64,000 nucleotides of DNA from assembly GCF_003550065.1 (NCBI RefSeq), contig NZ_QXDC01000002.1, positions 787,306 to 851,305 on the forward strand, written 5' to 3'. The DNA is from Hephaestia caeni. GTDB taxonomy: Bacteria > Pseudomonadota > Alphaproteobacteria > Sphingomonadales > Sphingomonadaceae. The position numbers were made by a program, and so were the translations under genes. The first letter of the stretch is position 1. Every line of letters starts with the position of its first letter. The notes beneath the pieces were generated by a model. That model searched no databases and had not been told where the DNA came from. It was given only the letters and a program-made list of their open reading frames with translations. Shown here in pieces: positions 50,588 through 60,137 of the stretch.

Positions 50588-52168
50588 TTATACCATGTGC
50601 AGTCGGGGCGTGTCGGGAGTTACAGCGAAGCGCGCGAGGGTGCTAAGCCGCCCTCCGGGTGCTTGCACCTGGTCCATGACCTTCAAGTCGGTGCGCCATT
50701 CCGCTGGTGCGATATCGAAGATCTGATAGCCGCGCTGCTGGTTCATGAGCTCGAAATGGGGATTGTAGCGAAGATAGGCCTGTCTGGCCGCGCTGTCCGC
50801 CACTCCATCACCGCCGGAAGAAATCGACGTGCCGAGGAATTCCGTTGCGGCCGCTGGCCCGTCCAATTCTTCGTCCCGCACGGGGACGACCCCGACGTTG
50901 TGGATGTGGGCATCGCCCGTGGCGATGACGACATTCGTCAGATTGCGCTCCCTGATCGTCTGCACAAGGCGGGCGCGAGCTACGGGATAGCCGTCCCAGG
51001 AATCCGCGGCGACAGGTGCCGGGCTGCCGTCCGGCCTGCGCCGCACGAGCGGCATAACGCGCACCTGCTGGGCGATCAGGTTCCAGCAGGCATCGTTGCG
51101 AAGCCCGTCGCCGAGCCAGGCCTCCTGCGCCGCACCCAGGATGGTCGAATCCGGTCCATCCTCCCGCCGGCAGGCCTGCTCTTCAGGCGTCTCGCAAAGC
51201 TGGTCGCTGCGATAGCTGCGCGTATCGAGCACATGCATACGCAGCAGCCGGCCATAGTCGAGACGACGATACATGGTCAGGCCGTCCGGGCGCGGGAACT
51301 GTGCCTTGCGCACGGGCATATGCTCATACCAGGCCTGCATGGCGGCAAAGCGGCGCAGGAGGAAAAGCTCGGGCGTGGTCCCGTCCTGATCGGCGACGGC
51401 TGCCCAGTTGTTGTCCACTTCATGATCGTCGAACGACGTGATGAACGCGGCGGCATGATGGGCGGCTTTGAGATCTGGGTCGGCCTTATATTGGGCATAA
51501 CGACCTCGATAATCGTCCAGGCTGTAAATCTCGTCGCTCGCATGAGTGCGATCGACCACCCGGCCAGCACTGTCCTTGATGACGTAGGAACTGGCTTGCC
51601 CACCTTCGTAGATATAGTCGCCATAGTGGAAAACGGCGTCGAGATCCGGCTCCTGGCTCAGATGGCGCCAGGCGTCGTACCAGCCCTGCGGATAGGATTG
51701 GCAGCCGGCAAGACCGAGGCGCACGCGGTCCGGCAGCGTACCGGCGGCAGGCGCGGTTCTAACCCTGCCGACCGGACTTGCCTCCGCGCCTTCGACGAGG
51801 AAGCGATACCAATAGGGCCGCCCCGCTTGCAGACCCGCGACTTCGATATGGACGCTGTGCGCCAGCTCCGGGCGGGCGATCGCCTCGCCGACACGGACGA
51901 TGCGCGCGAACCGTTCGTCCTCTGCCACTTCCCACCGTACCGGCACGCCAAGGGCCGGCATGCCGGCATGCGGCTCCAGAGGTCTGGGCGCGAGGCGGGT
52001 CCAGATGACGAAACCATCCGGCCAGGGATCGCCCGACGCGACGCCGAGGGCGAAGGGATCGTCGGCGAATTTCGGGGCGGCCCACGCCCGCGCGAACGGG
52101 TCGAGTCCGGCAAACAGTGCAAGCCCGCCTGCGGACTTGAGGACGGCTCGGCGATCAAAGGTCGACAT
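50588..52168 (-). CDS. phoD: PhoD-type alkaline phosphatase/phosphodiesterase, Tat-exported
   Basis: The 526-residue protein has a Tat signal (FDRRAVLKSAGGLALFAG), an N-terminal PhoD beta domain (FALGVASGDPWPDGFVIWTR, about 38-57) and a metallophosphatase core with HYGDYIYEGG (about 180), FDDHEVDNNWA (about 245), IAQQVRVMP and ATGDAHIHNVG. It would release phosphate from phosphodiesters or monoesters outside the cytoplasm. It starts 32 bases after the receptor gene, so uptake and hydrolysis are coordinated. Confidence 0.92.
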   Translation of the reverse strand: MSTFDRRAVLKSAGGLALFAGLDPFARAWAAPKFADDPFALGVASGDPWPDGFVIWTRLAPRPLEPHAGMPALGVPVRWEVAEDERFARIVRVGEAIARPELAHSVHIEVAGLQAGRPYWYRFLVEGAEASPVGRVRTAPAAGTLPDRVRLGLAGCQSYPQGWYDAWRHLSQEPDLDAVFHYGDYIYEGGQASSYVIKDSAGRVVDRTHASDEIYSLDDYRGRYAQYKADPDLKAAHHAAAFITSFDDHEVDNNWAAVADQDGTTPELFLLRRFAAMQAWYEHMPVRKAQFPRPDGLTMYRRLDYGRLLRMHVLDTRSYRSDQLCETPEEQACRREDGPDSTILGAAQEAWLGDGLRNDACWNLIAQQVRVMPLVRRRPDGSPAPVAADSWDGYPVARARLVQTIRERNLTNVVIATGDAHIHNVGVVPVRDEELDGPAAATEFLGTSISSGGDGVADSAARQAYLRYNPHFELMNQQRGYQIFDIAPAEWRTDLKVMDQVQAPGGRLSTLARFAVTPDTPRLHMV

Positions 52169-52200
52169 GAAGCACCTGTAGAGAAGATAGGGCAGGGCGA

Positions 52201-55200
52201 TCAGAAGGTCGCGCGAAGACCGATGGTGCCGTTGACGCCCGCGTGGTTGTAGTTGGCAACATGATCAGGTGCGGAGCCGAAGGCATTCTCCACGCCCGGC
52301 GCCATGCGATACATGGGCTTGTTGAGCAGGTTGCGCACCGCAAAATAGGCCTGGAATCCCCGCATGATCTGGTAGCTGCCGGAGAGGTTGACGTCCCAGC
52401 GCGCTCGGTCGTAGGTGCCGCTCGAGAGCGTTCCGGGCCGATCGTCAGTCCAGACGGTGTTGAGATAGAGCCGAACGGGACCCGTCCTGTACGCAAGCGC
52501 AAGCGTCACCATATTCTCTGGCGTAAGCGAGATCGGTTCCTCCGGGTGAGTGTAGGTGTACGACCCGCGAAGCGTCAGGCCATCGAACGGTGCGGGCAAG
52601 AGGCGCTCAAGCGAATAGTTGAACTCGAGCTCGATACCCTGGATGTTGATCGTGCCATCGCCGACGGTGGTCGTCGTGCGGAACAGATAGTCGGCATATT
52701 CCGTGCCGGTATAGCCGAATTCCTGCGCGGTCATTTCCTGGACCTGGAACGCACCCTTGAGCTTGTTGCGGAAATAGTTGACCGCGATGAGGCCCACAGG
52801 CTCAAAATATTGTGCGACCCTGACTGAGAAATTGTCCGAAATCTCGGGCGTCAGGCCCGGGTTGGGCGCCGTCACGGTTTGCGTCGTTTCATTGACCGCC
52901 CAGACGCCGGCCAGGACATTGACCTCGGGCCTGCGGATAGTGCGGCTGTAACCGAACTGGAGATCGGTATTGCGGAAGACCGAGATTTTGGCCGAGGCGC
53001 TGGGGAAGAAATAGTCGTAGCTGCCCTTGCGGGCGACCCGCGGGCGGGATTCATATTGATACTGGATTCCTTCGACTGTCGTCGCCTGTCCGGTGGTCGG
53101 AGACACCGTGTAGCCGGCCGCTGCCATCTCGGCGGCGGATAGCGGGTCGGGCTCGAGTGACCGCGTCCTCGTCTGTTCCCAGCGCAGGCCGGCGCGCAAC
53201 GTAAGCCAGTCGGCGAGCGGCGAGGTCGCCATGGCGTAGGCCGCGTTCGTGTCCTCTTCGAAATGCCGGCTGTTGGCGATGAGAGCGTTGTAGTAATTTG
53301 CAGCCGTCATCGTGTGCGCGAAATGGTCCGGATTCTCGCGGAAGAGCTGGCCGAGAAGGTAGTTGCTGGGCATGTAGAGGTTGGGCGACCCCGACAGCGA
53401 GAGATAGCTAAAGCCCGAATTGTTGAACGAGAGCGGCGTGCCGCTCTGTATCCGGGACAGGAACTCGGCGGTGCCGAGCGGTCCCACATATTGGTAGCGA
53501 TGAGCTTCGCGCTGGTTCTCATAGTCAAAGGTGCTGCGCTGGAGCTTGACTCCCGTCTTGAAGGTCACGGGGGCAAATGCGAACGGCGCCTCGTAGGTCA
53601 GGTTCAGCGCGCCACCCAGCCGTTCGACGTCCGCCGATCGTCCGTCCTGGGTATTGAGGATAAGCGACGACACGTTGAAGCTTGCCGGATCGCTCCAATC
53701 CGGGCCGCTCACCTGATTGATCATCCAGTCGGCCGCCTGATAGCTCTCGCTGCGCTGAGCGGAAAAATTGCCCCGCGAGGTTGGCGCGTTGGCGAGGTTG
53801 AAGACTGCGCCTTCCTCACCGAGCGGATCATAGCTGCTGCGCGAGTTGGTATAGGCGAAGTTGCCGTCGAGCGTGACCCGGTCCTGCCGGAACTCGAAAC
53901 TCGGCACCAGCGTCAGGCCGCGGCCCTTCTTCGCAATGGTGTTCGAGCCCGCGGTCAATGTGTTCGCCGTGTTGAGCTGCTGCGTCGTGAAGTCGAACGC
54001 AGGGTTGCCGGCGAGACCCCGCGCCCGCGCGCCGCTCGTGAAAGTGAAGGTCCGTTGATCCGACAGATTGTAGGAGCGGTTGTAGATCGACATGAGAGAT
54101 AGCGTGAGGGCATCGCTCGCCTTGAAATCGACCGTGACGTTGGTCGAAAATCTCGACACCTCCTGGGCGGTCACGCGCCCCAGAAGCGACGCGGAGGCGA
54201 GGGGATCGGGGCTCGCAGCGGTCGGAACATAGTTCCAGCCGTTCTGTACCGTCTCCAGCTCCGTATGCGTGCGCGACAGGCTGGCGCTGGCCAGCACGCC
54301 CAAACGGCCATCGAGGAAGACATCGGAATATTCGATCGAGCCACCGGGACGGAAGCGCCCCTTGCCGCCCATTTCTTTCGGTCCCGCGCGGCGGCTGTCC
54401 CACAGGTCCGACTGGGTTGTGGCGTTGAGCGACAGGATGATGCGCCGTCCCTTGCGATCGAAGGCGCGCTTGGTCCGCAGGTTGATCGTTCCAGCGGGCG
54501 CGTTGGCGTCGACGTCGGCGCTGATCGTCTTGGAAATCTCGATGGAGTCGATGCTGCTCAGCGACGCTTGCTCGAAGCTGAAGGCACGCGAACTCGCCGC
54601 CCCTTCATTGGCGTCAGCCCCGGCAACGCTGATGCCGTTGATGGTGACGGACGTATATTCCGGCGGCAAGCCTCGCAGGCTCACATAGCGTACCGTGTCG
54701 TCGGCGCCGCCCTGGTTCTGCGTCGCAACGCCCGGCATGAACTTCAGGAATTCGCCGATATTGCCTTCCGACACCTCCCCGAACGATTCCGACGACAGAT
54801 TGTTGGTGATGTTCATCGAGCGGCGCTGAGCCATGATCGCCCGGGCGTCGCCTTCGCGCACGCCCGTCACGACGATCTCGGCGCCTGCCTGCGCGGCTCC
54901 CGGCACTGACAACGCAAAATCGCGTCTTACGGTCTCGCCAGCCGCCACGTCGACAGTCGCACTCTGTTCGGCATAGCCGGTGAAGCTGACCGTTAGGGTG
55001 GCGATGCCGGTCGGGACATCGACGATCCGGTACTCACCGCCTTCTTCCGACGTGACCGTTCGCCGCTCGCCATCGGCCGTGACGATGCGGATGATCGCGT
55101 CGCGCTTATAGTCTCCAGTCGCAGGATCGATCACCTGACCGCTGATGCTCCCGGTGCCGACCTGATTGCTCGGCCGCGTGGCTTGGACGACGGTGTAGGC

Positions 55201-55497
55201 GCCATTCGAGCTTGCTTGAAAACGCAAGCCTGAGCCAGCCAGCAGCGTCTGCAGCACTTCCCGCGGCGTATACGTTCCCCGGACAGCTCGCGAAGTTCGG
55301 CCGCGCGTGAGTTGCGCTTGGGCCGTCACCACCACATCGCCTTGCCGCGAGAACTCGACGAGCGCCGAGGCGAGCGGTTGCGCCGGGATATCGAAGTCGC
55401 GCCGGGCTTCCGCCTCCTGTGCGAATGCCGGCCCTCCCGCCATCAACGCCGGCAACGACACCATACCCATCAACGCAAAACCGACGATCTTCTTCAC
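52201..55497 (-). CDS. TonB-dependent receptor with STN signalling domain
   Basis: The 1098-residue receptor has a signal peptide (GFALMGMVSLPALMAGGPAFAQ split as GFALMGMVSLP and ALMAGGPAFAQ), an STN domain (RDFDIPAQPLASALVEFSRQ, about 32-100), a carboxypeptidase-regulatory-like domain (about 115-195), a plug (KFMPGVATQNQGGADDT and VRYVSLRGLPPEYTSVTING) and a large barrel ending GTIGLRATF. The GTG at 55497 has AGGGGGACTGGTTCC upstream and gives a normal signal peptide, so the longer frame is rejected. It probably imports a phosphorylated ligand given its phosphatase neighbours and signals to the FecR/sigma pair upstream. Confidence 0.9.
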   Translation of the reverse strand: MKKIVGFALMGMVSLPALMAGGPAFAQEAEARRDFDIPAQPLASALVEFSRQGDVVVTAQAQLTRGRTSRAVRGTYTPREVLQTLLAGSGLRFQASSNGAYTVVQATRPSNQVGTGSISGQVIDPATGDYKRDAIIRIVTADGERRTVTSEEGGEYRIVDVPTGIATLTVSFTGYAEQSATVDVAAGETVRRDFALSVPGAAQAGAEIVVTGVREGDARAIMAQRRSMNITNNLSSESFGEVSEGNIGEFLKFMPGVATQNQGGADDTVRYVSLRGLPPEYTSVTINGISVAGADANEGAASSRAFSFEQASLSSIDSIEISKTISADVDANAPAGTINLRTKRAFDRKGRRIILSLNATTQSDLWDSRRAGPKEMGGKGRFRPGGSIEYSDVFLDGRLGVLASASLSRTHTELETVQNGWNYVPTAASPDPLASASLLGRVTAQEVSRFSTNVTVDFKASDALTLSLMSIYNRSYNLSDQRTFTFTSGARARGLAGNPAFDFTTQQLNTANTLTAGSNTIAKKGRGLTLVPSFEFRQDRVTLDGNFAYTNSRSSYDPLGEEGAVFNLANAPTSRGNFSAQRSESYQAADWMINQVSGPDWSDPASFNVSSLILNTQDGRSADVERLGGALNLTYEAPFAFAPVTFKTGVKLQRSTFDYENQREAHRYQYVGPLGTAEFLSRIQSGTPLSFNNSGFSYLSLSGSPNLYMPSNYLLGQLFRENPDHFAHTMTAANYYNALIANSRHFEEDTNAAYAMATSPLADWLTLRAGLRWEQTRTRSLEPDPLSAAEMAAAGYTVSPTTGQATTVEGIQYQYESRPRVARKGSYDYFFPSASAKISVFRNTDLQFGYSRTIRRPEVNVLAGVWAVNETTQTVTAPNPGLTPEISDNFSVRVAQYFEPVGLIAVNYFRNKLKGAFQVQEMTAQEFGYTGTEYADYLFRTTTTVGDGTINIQGIELEFNYSLERLLPAPFDGLTLRGSYTYTHPEEPISLTPENMVTLALAYRTGPVRLYLNTVWTDDRPGTLSSGTYDRARWDVNLSGSYQIMRGFQAYFAVRNLLNKPMYRMAPGVENAFGSAPDHVANYNHAGVNGTIGLRATF

Positions 55498-55654
55498 GGA
55501 ACCAGTCCCCCTTGTTCGCTGCACATCAGGGGGTGCATCCATCGACCGTCCGCTATGATGACAGCGTCCTTGGATGCACACCCGGGCGACCGGACGCGCG
55601 GGGTTCGGAAACTGGACAGAGAAAACTTCGCACACGCAAAAAAACGCGTGATGA

Positions 55655-56620
55655 CTATTCGCCGGCGCTGGCGTTGCGCTCCAATCTAACCGTGCCGTCC
55701 TCATCCCGCCGGACGATGATCGGCAATGTGTTCGGCAGTGTCTCCAGCATCTGGTCGATCTGGGTGGTGCGGAAAGACGTCGTCAGGCGCTCGCTCGCGA
55801 GCGAAGGCGACGAGATCCTGATCGCATGCGGATAGTACCGCGCCGCGTCCGAGACGATCTCGGCGAGAGGGGCGTCCTGATAGTCGAGGCGGCCTTTTCG
55901 CCATGCACCCGGCTCCGCGCCGTGCAAGGACTGGGGACGGGCGAACGGCCCCGTCGCAGGCACCATGAGCTGCTGCCCCCCGACGACTCTCACCGTTGGC
56001 GTGGCAGCACTTCGATCTGCGCCTGACGATCGGTCGGACGCGGCGGACCCGCGCGAGACGTTGACCACCCCTTCCAGGACCGAAACCCGTACGCGATTGC
56101 CGTCATATTTGACGTTGAATTTGGTGCCGACGACCCGAATGCGCCTGCCGCCTGCAAGCACGATGAATGGGCGTTCCGGGTCGTGAGAGACCGCGAAGAA
56201 GGCTTCGCCTTTTGCCAGGCGAACCTGCCGCTCGCGGTTCGTGAAGGCCACATCGAGGGCCGAGCGCGCGCCGAGCGTGACGACACTCCCGTCGACCAAG
56301 GGAACTTCCCGCACCTCGGCGACTTGGGTGACGTAGTCGGGACCGCCCGGTCGCAAGATCCAGACGCCGGAGAAAATGAGCACCGCTACAACGCAAGCCA
56401 ATCCCACACGGGGTGCGGAGATAGCAGGCAGCCGCGCCTCGCTCAGCCGATGCCAGATTTCCACAAAGCGCTCGCGAAACGTCGGGGTGCCCAGCAGATC
56501 GGCATAGTCGGGGTGCTCCGGGAGACGGGTCGCTTCCCGCCACGCGAACTTCATATGCCGACGTGGCGCCCCGCTTTCGTTCAGCCAAGATTCCGGGGGC
56601 TCGTCCTTTTCACCTTCCAT
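55655..56620 (-). CDS. FecR-family anti-sigma factor
   Basis: The 321-residue protein has an acidic N-terminal cytoplasmic part, one membrane segment (about 72-92, VGLACVVAVLIFSGVWIL), the FecR beta domain (REVPLVDGSVVTLGARSALD and GEAFFAVSHDPERPFIV) and a C-terminal STN-contact part (APLAEIVSDAARYYPHAI onward). ATG 56620 is the best normal start, although the frame is open further upstream. It sits between the sigma gene and the receptor gene. Confidence 0.87.
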   Translation of the reverse strand: MEGEKDEPPESWLNESGAPRRHMKFAWREATRLPEHPDYADLLGTPTFRERFVEIWHRLSEARLPAISAPRVGLACVVAVLIFSGVWILRPGGPDYVTQVAEVREVPLVDGSVVTLGARSALDVAFTNRERQVRLAKGEAFFAVSHDPERPFIVLAGGRRIRVVGTKFNVKYDGNRVRVSVLEGVVNVSRGSAASDRSSGADRSAATPTVRVVGGQQLMVPATGPFARPQSLHGAEPGAWRKGRLDYQDAPLAEIVSDAARYYPHAIRISSPSLASERLTTSFRTTQIDQMLETLPNTLPIIVRRDEDGTVRLERNASAGE

Positions 56621-56703
56621 CTTCGTATGATGAACCTGGTCCGGCCACGCAGCAACAGTCGCGCGGTCGACACCAAGCCCATTTTGCTTCCGATCTTTGC
56701 CGC

Positions 56704-57291
56704 TCACCCTCGCCGTTCCGCCTTCTCGAATGCATACGCGCAATCTTCCAGGGCGCGCTGCACATGCTTGTAGATCGCGGCATCCGACATACCGAACTGG
56801 CGAGCGACATCTCGCGGCGCATGGCCCTCCGCACGCACGAGAAGGAATATGCGCCGCCTCATCTTCGGCATTGCCCGAAGCGCCTCCTCGAAAATCGCAA
56901 ATCGCTCTTTGGCAAGCAGGACGCGTTCGGGCGAGGATTCTGACAGCAAATATTCGTCGAGATAGGACAAATCGCGATGGATCGCGTTGCGATGACCCTG
57001 CCTGCGCTGATGGTCGATCACCAGATTGCACGCGATCGAATAGAGATAGCCCCGCGGGTCATCGAGGCTCGCGAAATTGTCCGCGGCCGCCAGTCTGGTG
57101 AATGCCGCTTGGGCAACTTCCTCTGGCTCTGGGGGACCAGAGCCGAAGCGCCTGCCGATATAGCGTGCCAGGTCTCGGAAATGAGCCCGATAAAGAATCT
57201 CGAGGGAGAGCCGCTGGGGAGAACTGGAGGCGGCCACGCTATCGGGGTGCGGAGCCGCAAGCGTGCCATCGCCTTGATGTGCTCCATCCAT
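56704..57291 (-). CDS. ECF/FecI-type sigma factor
   Basis: The 195-residue sigma factor has region 2 (LYRAHFRDLARYIGRRFGSG, EEVAQAAFTRLAA, GYLYSIACNLVIDHQRR) and region 4 (MPKMRRRIFLLVRAEGHAP then the HTH DVARQFGMSDAAIYKHVQRA). It should be activated by the FecR protein and STN receptor downstream and drive the receptor-phosphatase operon. Confidence 0.88.
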   Translation of the reverse strand: MDGAHQGDGTLAAPHPDSVAASSSPQRLSLEILYRAHFRDLARYIGRRFGSGPPEPEEVAQAAFTRLAAADNFASLDDPRGYLYSIACNLVIDHQRRQGHRNAIHRDLSYLDEYLLSESSPERVLLAKERFAIFEEALRAMPKMRRRIFLLVRAEGHAPRDVARQFGMSDAAIYKHVQRALEDCAYAFEKAERRG

Positions 57292-57493
57292 TCTCGATCG
57301 CGCTTCGCCATGGCGGGATTGCCCGTCTTGCGAAGGTCGCGTGTCCGAGCCTGACCCTATGAGTGCAGGCCTCGCTCCCTATGAGGGGTATGATACCGTA
57401 ATGTGACAGCGGTCCCGCGGGATCCATAAAGCAATCGGGAAACCGGCGTCGATGTGGGCCTGCTGTTCCCTGGTTCGGCGGCGACCAATCGGC

Positions 57494-57877
57494 CTAAAAA
57501 AGCATGCTGCCCAGTGCCGCGACAAGTTCGTCGGGACGATAAGGCTTTGCGATAAAGTCTGCTCCGGTCGGCATCTCGCCAGCGCTTGGACGCAGCCGGC
57601 CCGAGGTTATGAGGACGGAGACCCGCGGCCAGCGATCCCGGATCGTCGCGGCTAGAGCGAGACCCGTCATTCCCGGCATCTCAATGTCGGTGAACACTGC
57701 GCCGATGTCGCTCCGACCTTCAAGGATTGCCAGCGCGTCGGGTGCATCGCTCGCCTCAAAGGTGCGATAGCCCGCGTCCATAAGAATATCGGCCGCCATA
57801 GCACGCACGAGCGCCTCATCCTCGACGACAAGCACCGCAGCGACGTCATAGGGGATTTCTTCCGATTGCGCCCTCAT
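57494..57877 (-). CDS. Stand-alone response-regulator receiver domain
   Basis: The 127-residue protein is a single receiver domain: acidic pocket Glu19/Asp20 (LVVEDE), phosphoacceptor Asp64 (FTDIEMPG), conserved Thr/Ser (VLITSGR) and Lys (FIAKPY). It has no output domain, as in CheY/DivK-like or sphingomonad PhyR-linked receivers; there is no kinase nearby. An upstream in-frame start at 57916 would add 13 residues. Confidence 0.88.
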   Translation of the reverse strand: MRAQSEEIPYDVAAVLVVEDEALVRAMAADILMDAGYRTFEASDAPDALAILEGRSDIGAVFTDIEMPGMTGLALAATIRDRWPRVSVLITSGRLRPSAGEMPTGADFIAKPYRPDELVAALGSMLF

Positions 57878-57925
57878 GTCCCATTTACTCCCATTTACGC
57901 ATTGACCTTTCGGCATCGAAACGAT

Positions 57926-57984
57926 GAGGGCGGGGTCCTGGACCCCGCCCTCCCCGCCAGCGGTTTTTTGTTGTAGCTGGCGGG
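57926..57984 (+). terminator. Tandem hairpins with internal T run
   Basis: GAGGGCGGGGTC/GACCCCGCCCTC (12-bp perfect stem, loop CTG; 57926-57952) is followed by a second dyad CCCGCCAGC/GCTGGCGGG (57953-57984) whose loop contains TTTTTT. Together they may terminate transcription toward the plus side. The rest of 57985-58263 has no credible gene, but 57972-58030 can fold like part of a tRNA on the minus strand. Confidence 0.55.
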
Positions 57985-58263
57985 CTCGAACCGCCGGGAA
58001 GCTTTCCGCTGGAGAGGAGAAAGCGCCACAGGGCGGTCCAGAAGGGGACCAAGGACGACTTGCAGGCCGGCTGACGCCCCAAGGTTTAACCCGCGAGACC
58101 CAAACGGGAATTCAGGACGATCGAGCGATCGGTCGACAGGCAGAAGGCTATTCATGCGCGCACATATCGTTATCTCCGACCGACACACGATTCTCGCCGT
58201 AGCGGATAAAATGATACTTAAAACCCGTCGCCTTATAACCATCTTGCGGGCGATTTATGAAGG

Positions 58264-58530
58264 GTGAAACGCACTTCTCCCGGAATTTTACGTGGCATCG
58301 TGGCGGCAAATGTCCGCCGCTACCGGAAGGCGCTCGGCATGAGTCAGCAGGACTTTGCCTACGACATCGAGATGGACAGGACGTATTTCGGCGGCGTCGA
58401 GCGGGGTGAGCGCAACGTATCCATCGACAATATCGAGCGGATAGCGCGTGGGCTGAACGTGAGCGCGGATCTCCTGTTGTTGCAGCCCGATAGGTCGGCC
58501 GAGGACGGCGCAGCTTCGCCTGACCCATAA
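58264..58530 (+). CDS. XRE-family helix-turn-helix regulator
   Basis: The 88-residue protein has an HTH_3/Cro-CI domain (about 10-68): NVRRYRKALGMSQQDFAYDI then TYFGGVERGERNVSIDNIER and IARGLNVSADLLL. It begins at GTG 58264. It probably regulates nearby genes; repeat-type operator halves lie 100 and 350 bases downstream. Confidence 0.82.
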   Translation: MKRTSPGILRGIVAANVRRYRKALGMSQQDFAYDIEMDRTYFGGVERGERNVSIDNIERIARGLNVSADLLLLQPDRSAEDGAASPDP

Positions 58531-58584
58531 ATGCTCGCTTGACTGACATCAGAGCCGTTGTGCTCCGGGCTGAGCAGCGACCTC

Positions 58585-58634
58585 GGCAAAACACCCAAAA
58601 CCTCTCCCCGCGCGATTTTCTCACTTACCATAAT
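58585..58634 (+). repeat. Diverged copy of the 61158-61211 element (left part)
   Basis: These 50 bases align with 61158-61211, sharing GGCAAAA, CCCAAAACC, CCCGC, ATTTT and the 14-base end TCACTTACCATAAT. Only the left half of the ACTTACCATAA palindrome is present here; a match to the right side (GTAAGTATAGGG) occurs at 58874-58885. Confidence 0.65.
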
Positions 58635-58790
58635 AGCCGCGATAACCTGCGCGCCTTGGTCGCACAGGGCAGGGTGATGTGTCGCCAGCTCGACACGGAC
58701 CACTATGGAAGGCCGATCCTGCAATGCTGGAACGGGGAAGGCGATCTCTCCTGCCTCCAGGTGGCCGGAGTCCATCCCGTCGGCGGCTTG
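58629..58790 (+). pseudogene. Fragment of an SNase-like gene
   Basis: The protein reading SRDNLRALVAQGRVMCRQLD, then TDHYGRPILQCWNGEGDLSC, closely matches residues about 80-130 of the nuclease at 42965-43390, but the N-terminal two thirds, including the SNase core motifs and the export signal, are absent. The similarity begins almost at the centre of the truncated palindrome at 58623-58634. The full frame 58539-58856 has no ribosome site. It is probably a recombination scar. Confidence 0.7.
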
Positions 58791-58892
58791 AGTGCCAGCA
58801 TGCCAAAACGGTCACACTTGTGGCTCAGCGTGGCATTTCTCGGTGATTTGACTTAGGCTCATTTATCGGTGCCGTAAGTATAGGGGGCCAGC

Positions 58893-59195
58893 TTGAACAA
58901 GAAGGATCTCGTCGCGCAGGTCGTTCAGTCGACCGGCCTAAGCCGGGAGGATGCGTCAAAGGCCGTCGACGCGGTCCTGGAATCCGTGACCGGCGCGTTG
59001 AACAGAGGCGAGGAGGTCCGCCTCGTCGGCTTCGGCACGTTCAGCGTGGCGCGTCGGACGGCGCGCGTCGGCCGGAACCCGCGCACCGGCGAGTCCATTG
59101 ACGTGCGACCGGGCCGGTCGGTGCGCTTCAAGGCGGGCAAGACATTGCGGCTCATGGCCGGTCCGCATGGCGGCGGCACGGACGACGACGAATAG
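58893..59195 (+). CDS. hup: HU-family histone-like DNA-binding protein
   Basis: The 100-residue protein has the HU/IHF fold: KKDLVAQVVQSTGLSREDAS, then VRLVGFGTFSVARRTARVGRN, then PRTGESIDVRPGRSVRFKAGK with the intercalating Pro region. It bends and packages DNA as a dimer. It starts at TTG 58893 after AGGGGGCCAGC. An acidic Gly-rich tail (GGGTDDDE) is unusual. The following membrane-protein gene starts directly after the stop. An extra HU copy next to an integrase may assist recombination. Confidence 0.9.
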   Translation: MNKKDLVAQVVQSTGLSREDASKAVDAVLESVTGALNRGEEVRLVGFGTFSVARRTARVGRNPRTGESIDVRPGRSVRFKAGKTLRLMAGPHGGGTDDDE

Positions 59196-60137
59196 ATGAA
59201 GCTGCCGTTCGATTTCGCTACCAAGTTCATCCTGCGCCTGGTTCTGCCGGGAACGATGCTCTCTGCGATCCTTTGGCCGCTTCTTGTCGAAGTGCGCGGA
59301 GCGCTCGGGCTGGCGGTGGCGGATAGCGCAATGCTGCCGGTCAGCATACTTCTGCTGGGATGGCTCGTCCTGCTCTGCGACATGCCGATCTACATGTTGG
59401 CGGAAGGCCGGCGCTATTGGCCGGGTCGATTGCGGAAATTGGGTCTCGAGCTCGAACAGAAGCAGCTTGCGCGCCTAACAGCAAAGCGGAGCGCGCTGGC
59501 GTCGGGTTCGCCGGAGCGCCTCGAACTGAGTCTCAAGCTGCGCGAGTTTCCGCTGAACGCAGCTGGTAGTTTCGAGGCCGTTTATCCCACGCGGCTGGGC
59601 AACCTGATCACCGCGTCGGAAACCTATCCGGACCGCAAATACGGCATAGACGGCGTATTTGGTTGGTATCGCCTGTGGGTTGCCGTCGACAAGGATCTCC
59701 GTGGCGAGCTGGATGACAGGCAGGCCATCGTGGACAGCGCGCTCTATGGGGCCGTCCTTGCGGCGCTCGCAGTACCGGCGTGCCTCATCTATGCGATATT
59801 GCGGGCGTGGCTGCCGGATTGGGCGCCGACGGTCCTGCCGGGAGCTGGCCCATTGTTGACACTCGCGGGATTCGCATTGATCGGCAGCATTGTCCTTTAT
59901 CGGGCGACGCTGCACGCGCAGGCGCAATATGGCGAGCTGTTCTGCGCCCTGTTCGACCAGTATCGGGCCAAGCTCGACTGCTCGGCACTCATTGGCGAGC
60001 TGGCCGATACGATGGCCGATCCCGAGCTCAGGAGGGAACCGCCGCGGAGGCAGGCGCGCGCGATCGTGCGCTTCCTGAAATGGCATAAATATCGAAAAGT
60101 CGGCGAAATAGCGAACAACGACGTCGCTGATTGGTAG
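59196..60137 (+). CDS. Hypothetical membrane protein, 313 aa
   Basis: The protein has about four membrane segments, at roughly residues 10-30, 45-66, 180-200 and 215-240, separated by a cytoplasmic coiled-coil-like region (LRKLGLELEQKQLARL, about 80-110) and a charged C-terminal tail. It starts immediately at the HU stop (TAGATG). No family is recognised. An effector or sensor role is possible but unsupported. Confidence 0.68.
   Translation: MKLPFDFATKFILRLVLPGTMLSAILWPLLVEVRGALGLAVADSAMLPVSILLLGWLVLLCDMPIYMLAEGRRYWPGRLRKLGLELEQKQLARLTAKRSALASGSPERLELSLKLREFPLNAAGSFEAVYPTRLGNLITASETYPDRKYGIDGVFGWYRLWVAVDKDLRGELDDRQAIVDSALYGAVLAALAVPACLIYAILRAWLPDWAPTVLPGAGPLLTLAGFALIGSIVLYRATLHAQAQYGELFCALFDQYRAKLDCSALIGELADTMADPELRREPPRRQARAIVRFLKWHKYRKVGEIANNDVADW

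Noticed and set aside
50573..52252. 559-codon plus-strand frame opposite phoD
   Set aside because: PhoD motifs and a Tat signal are clear on the minus strand; the plus frame has none.
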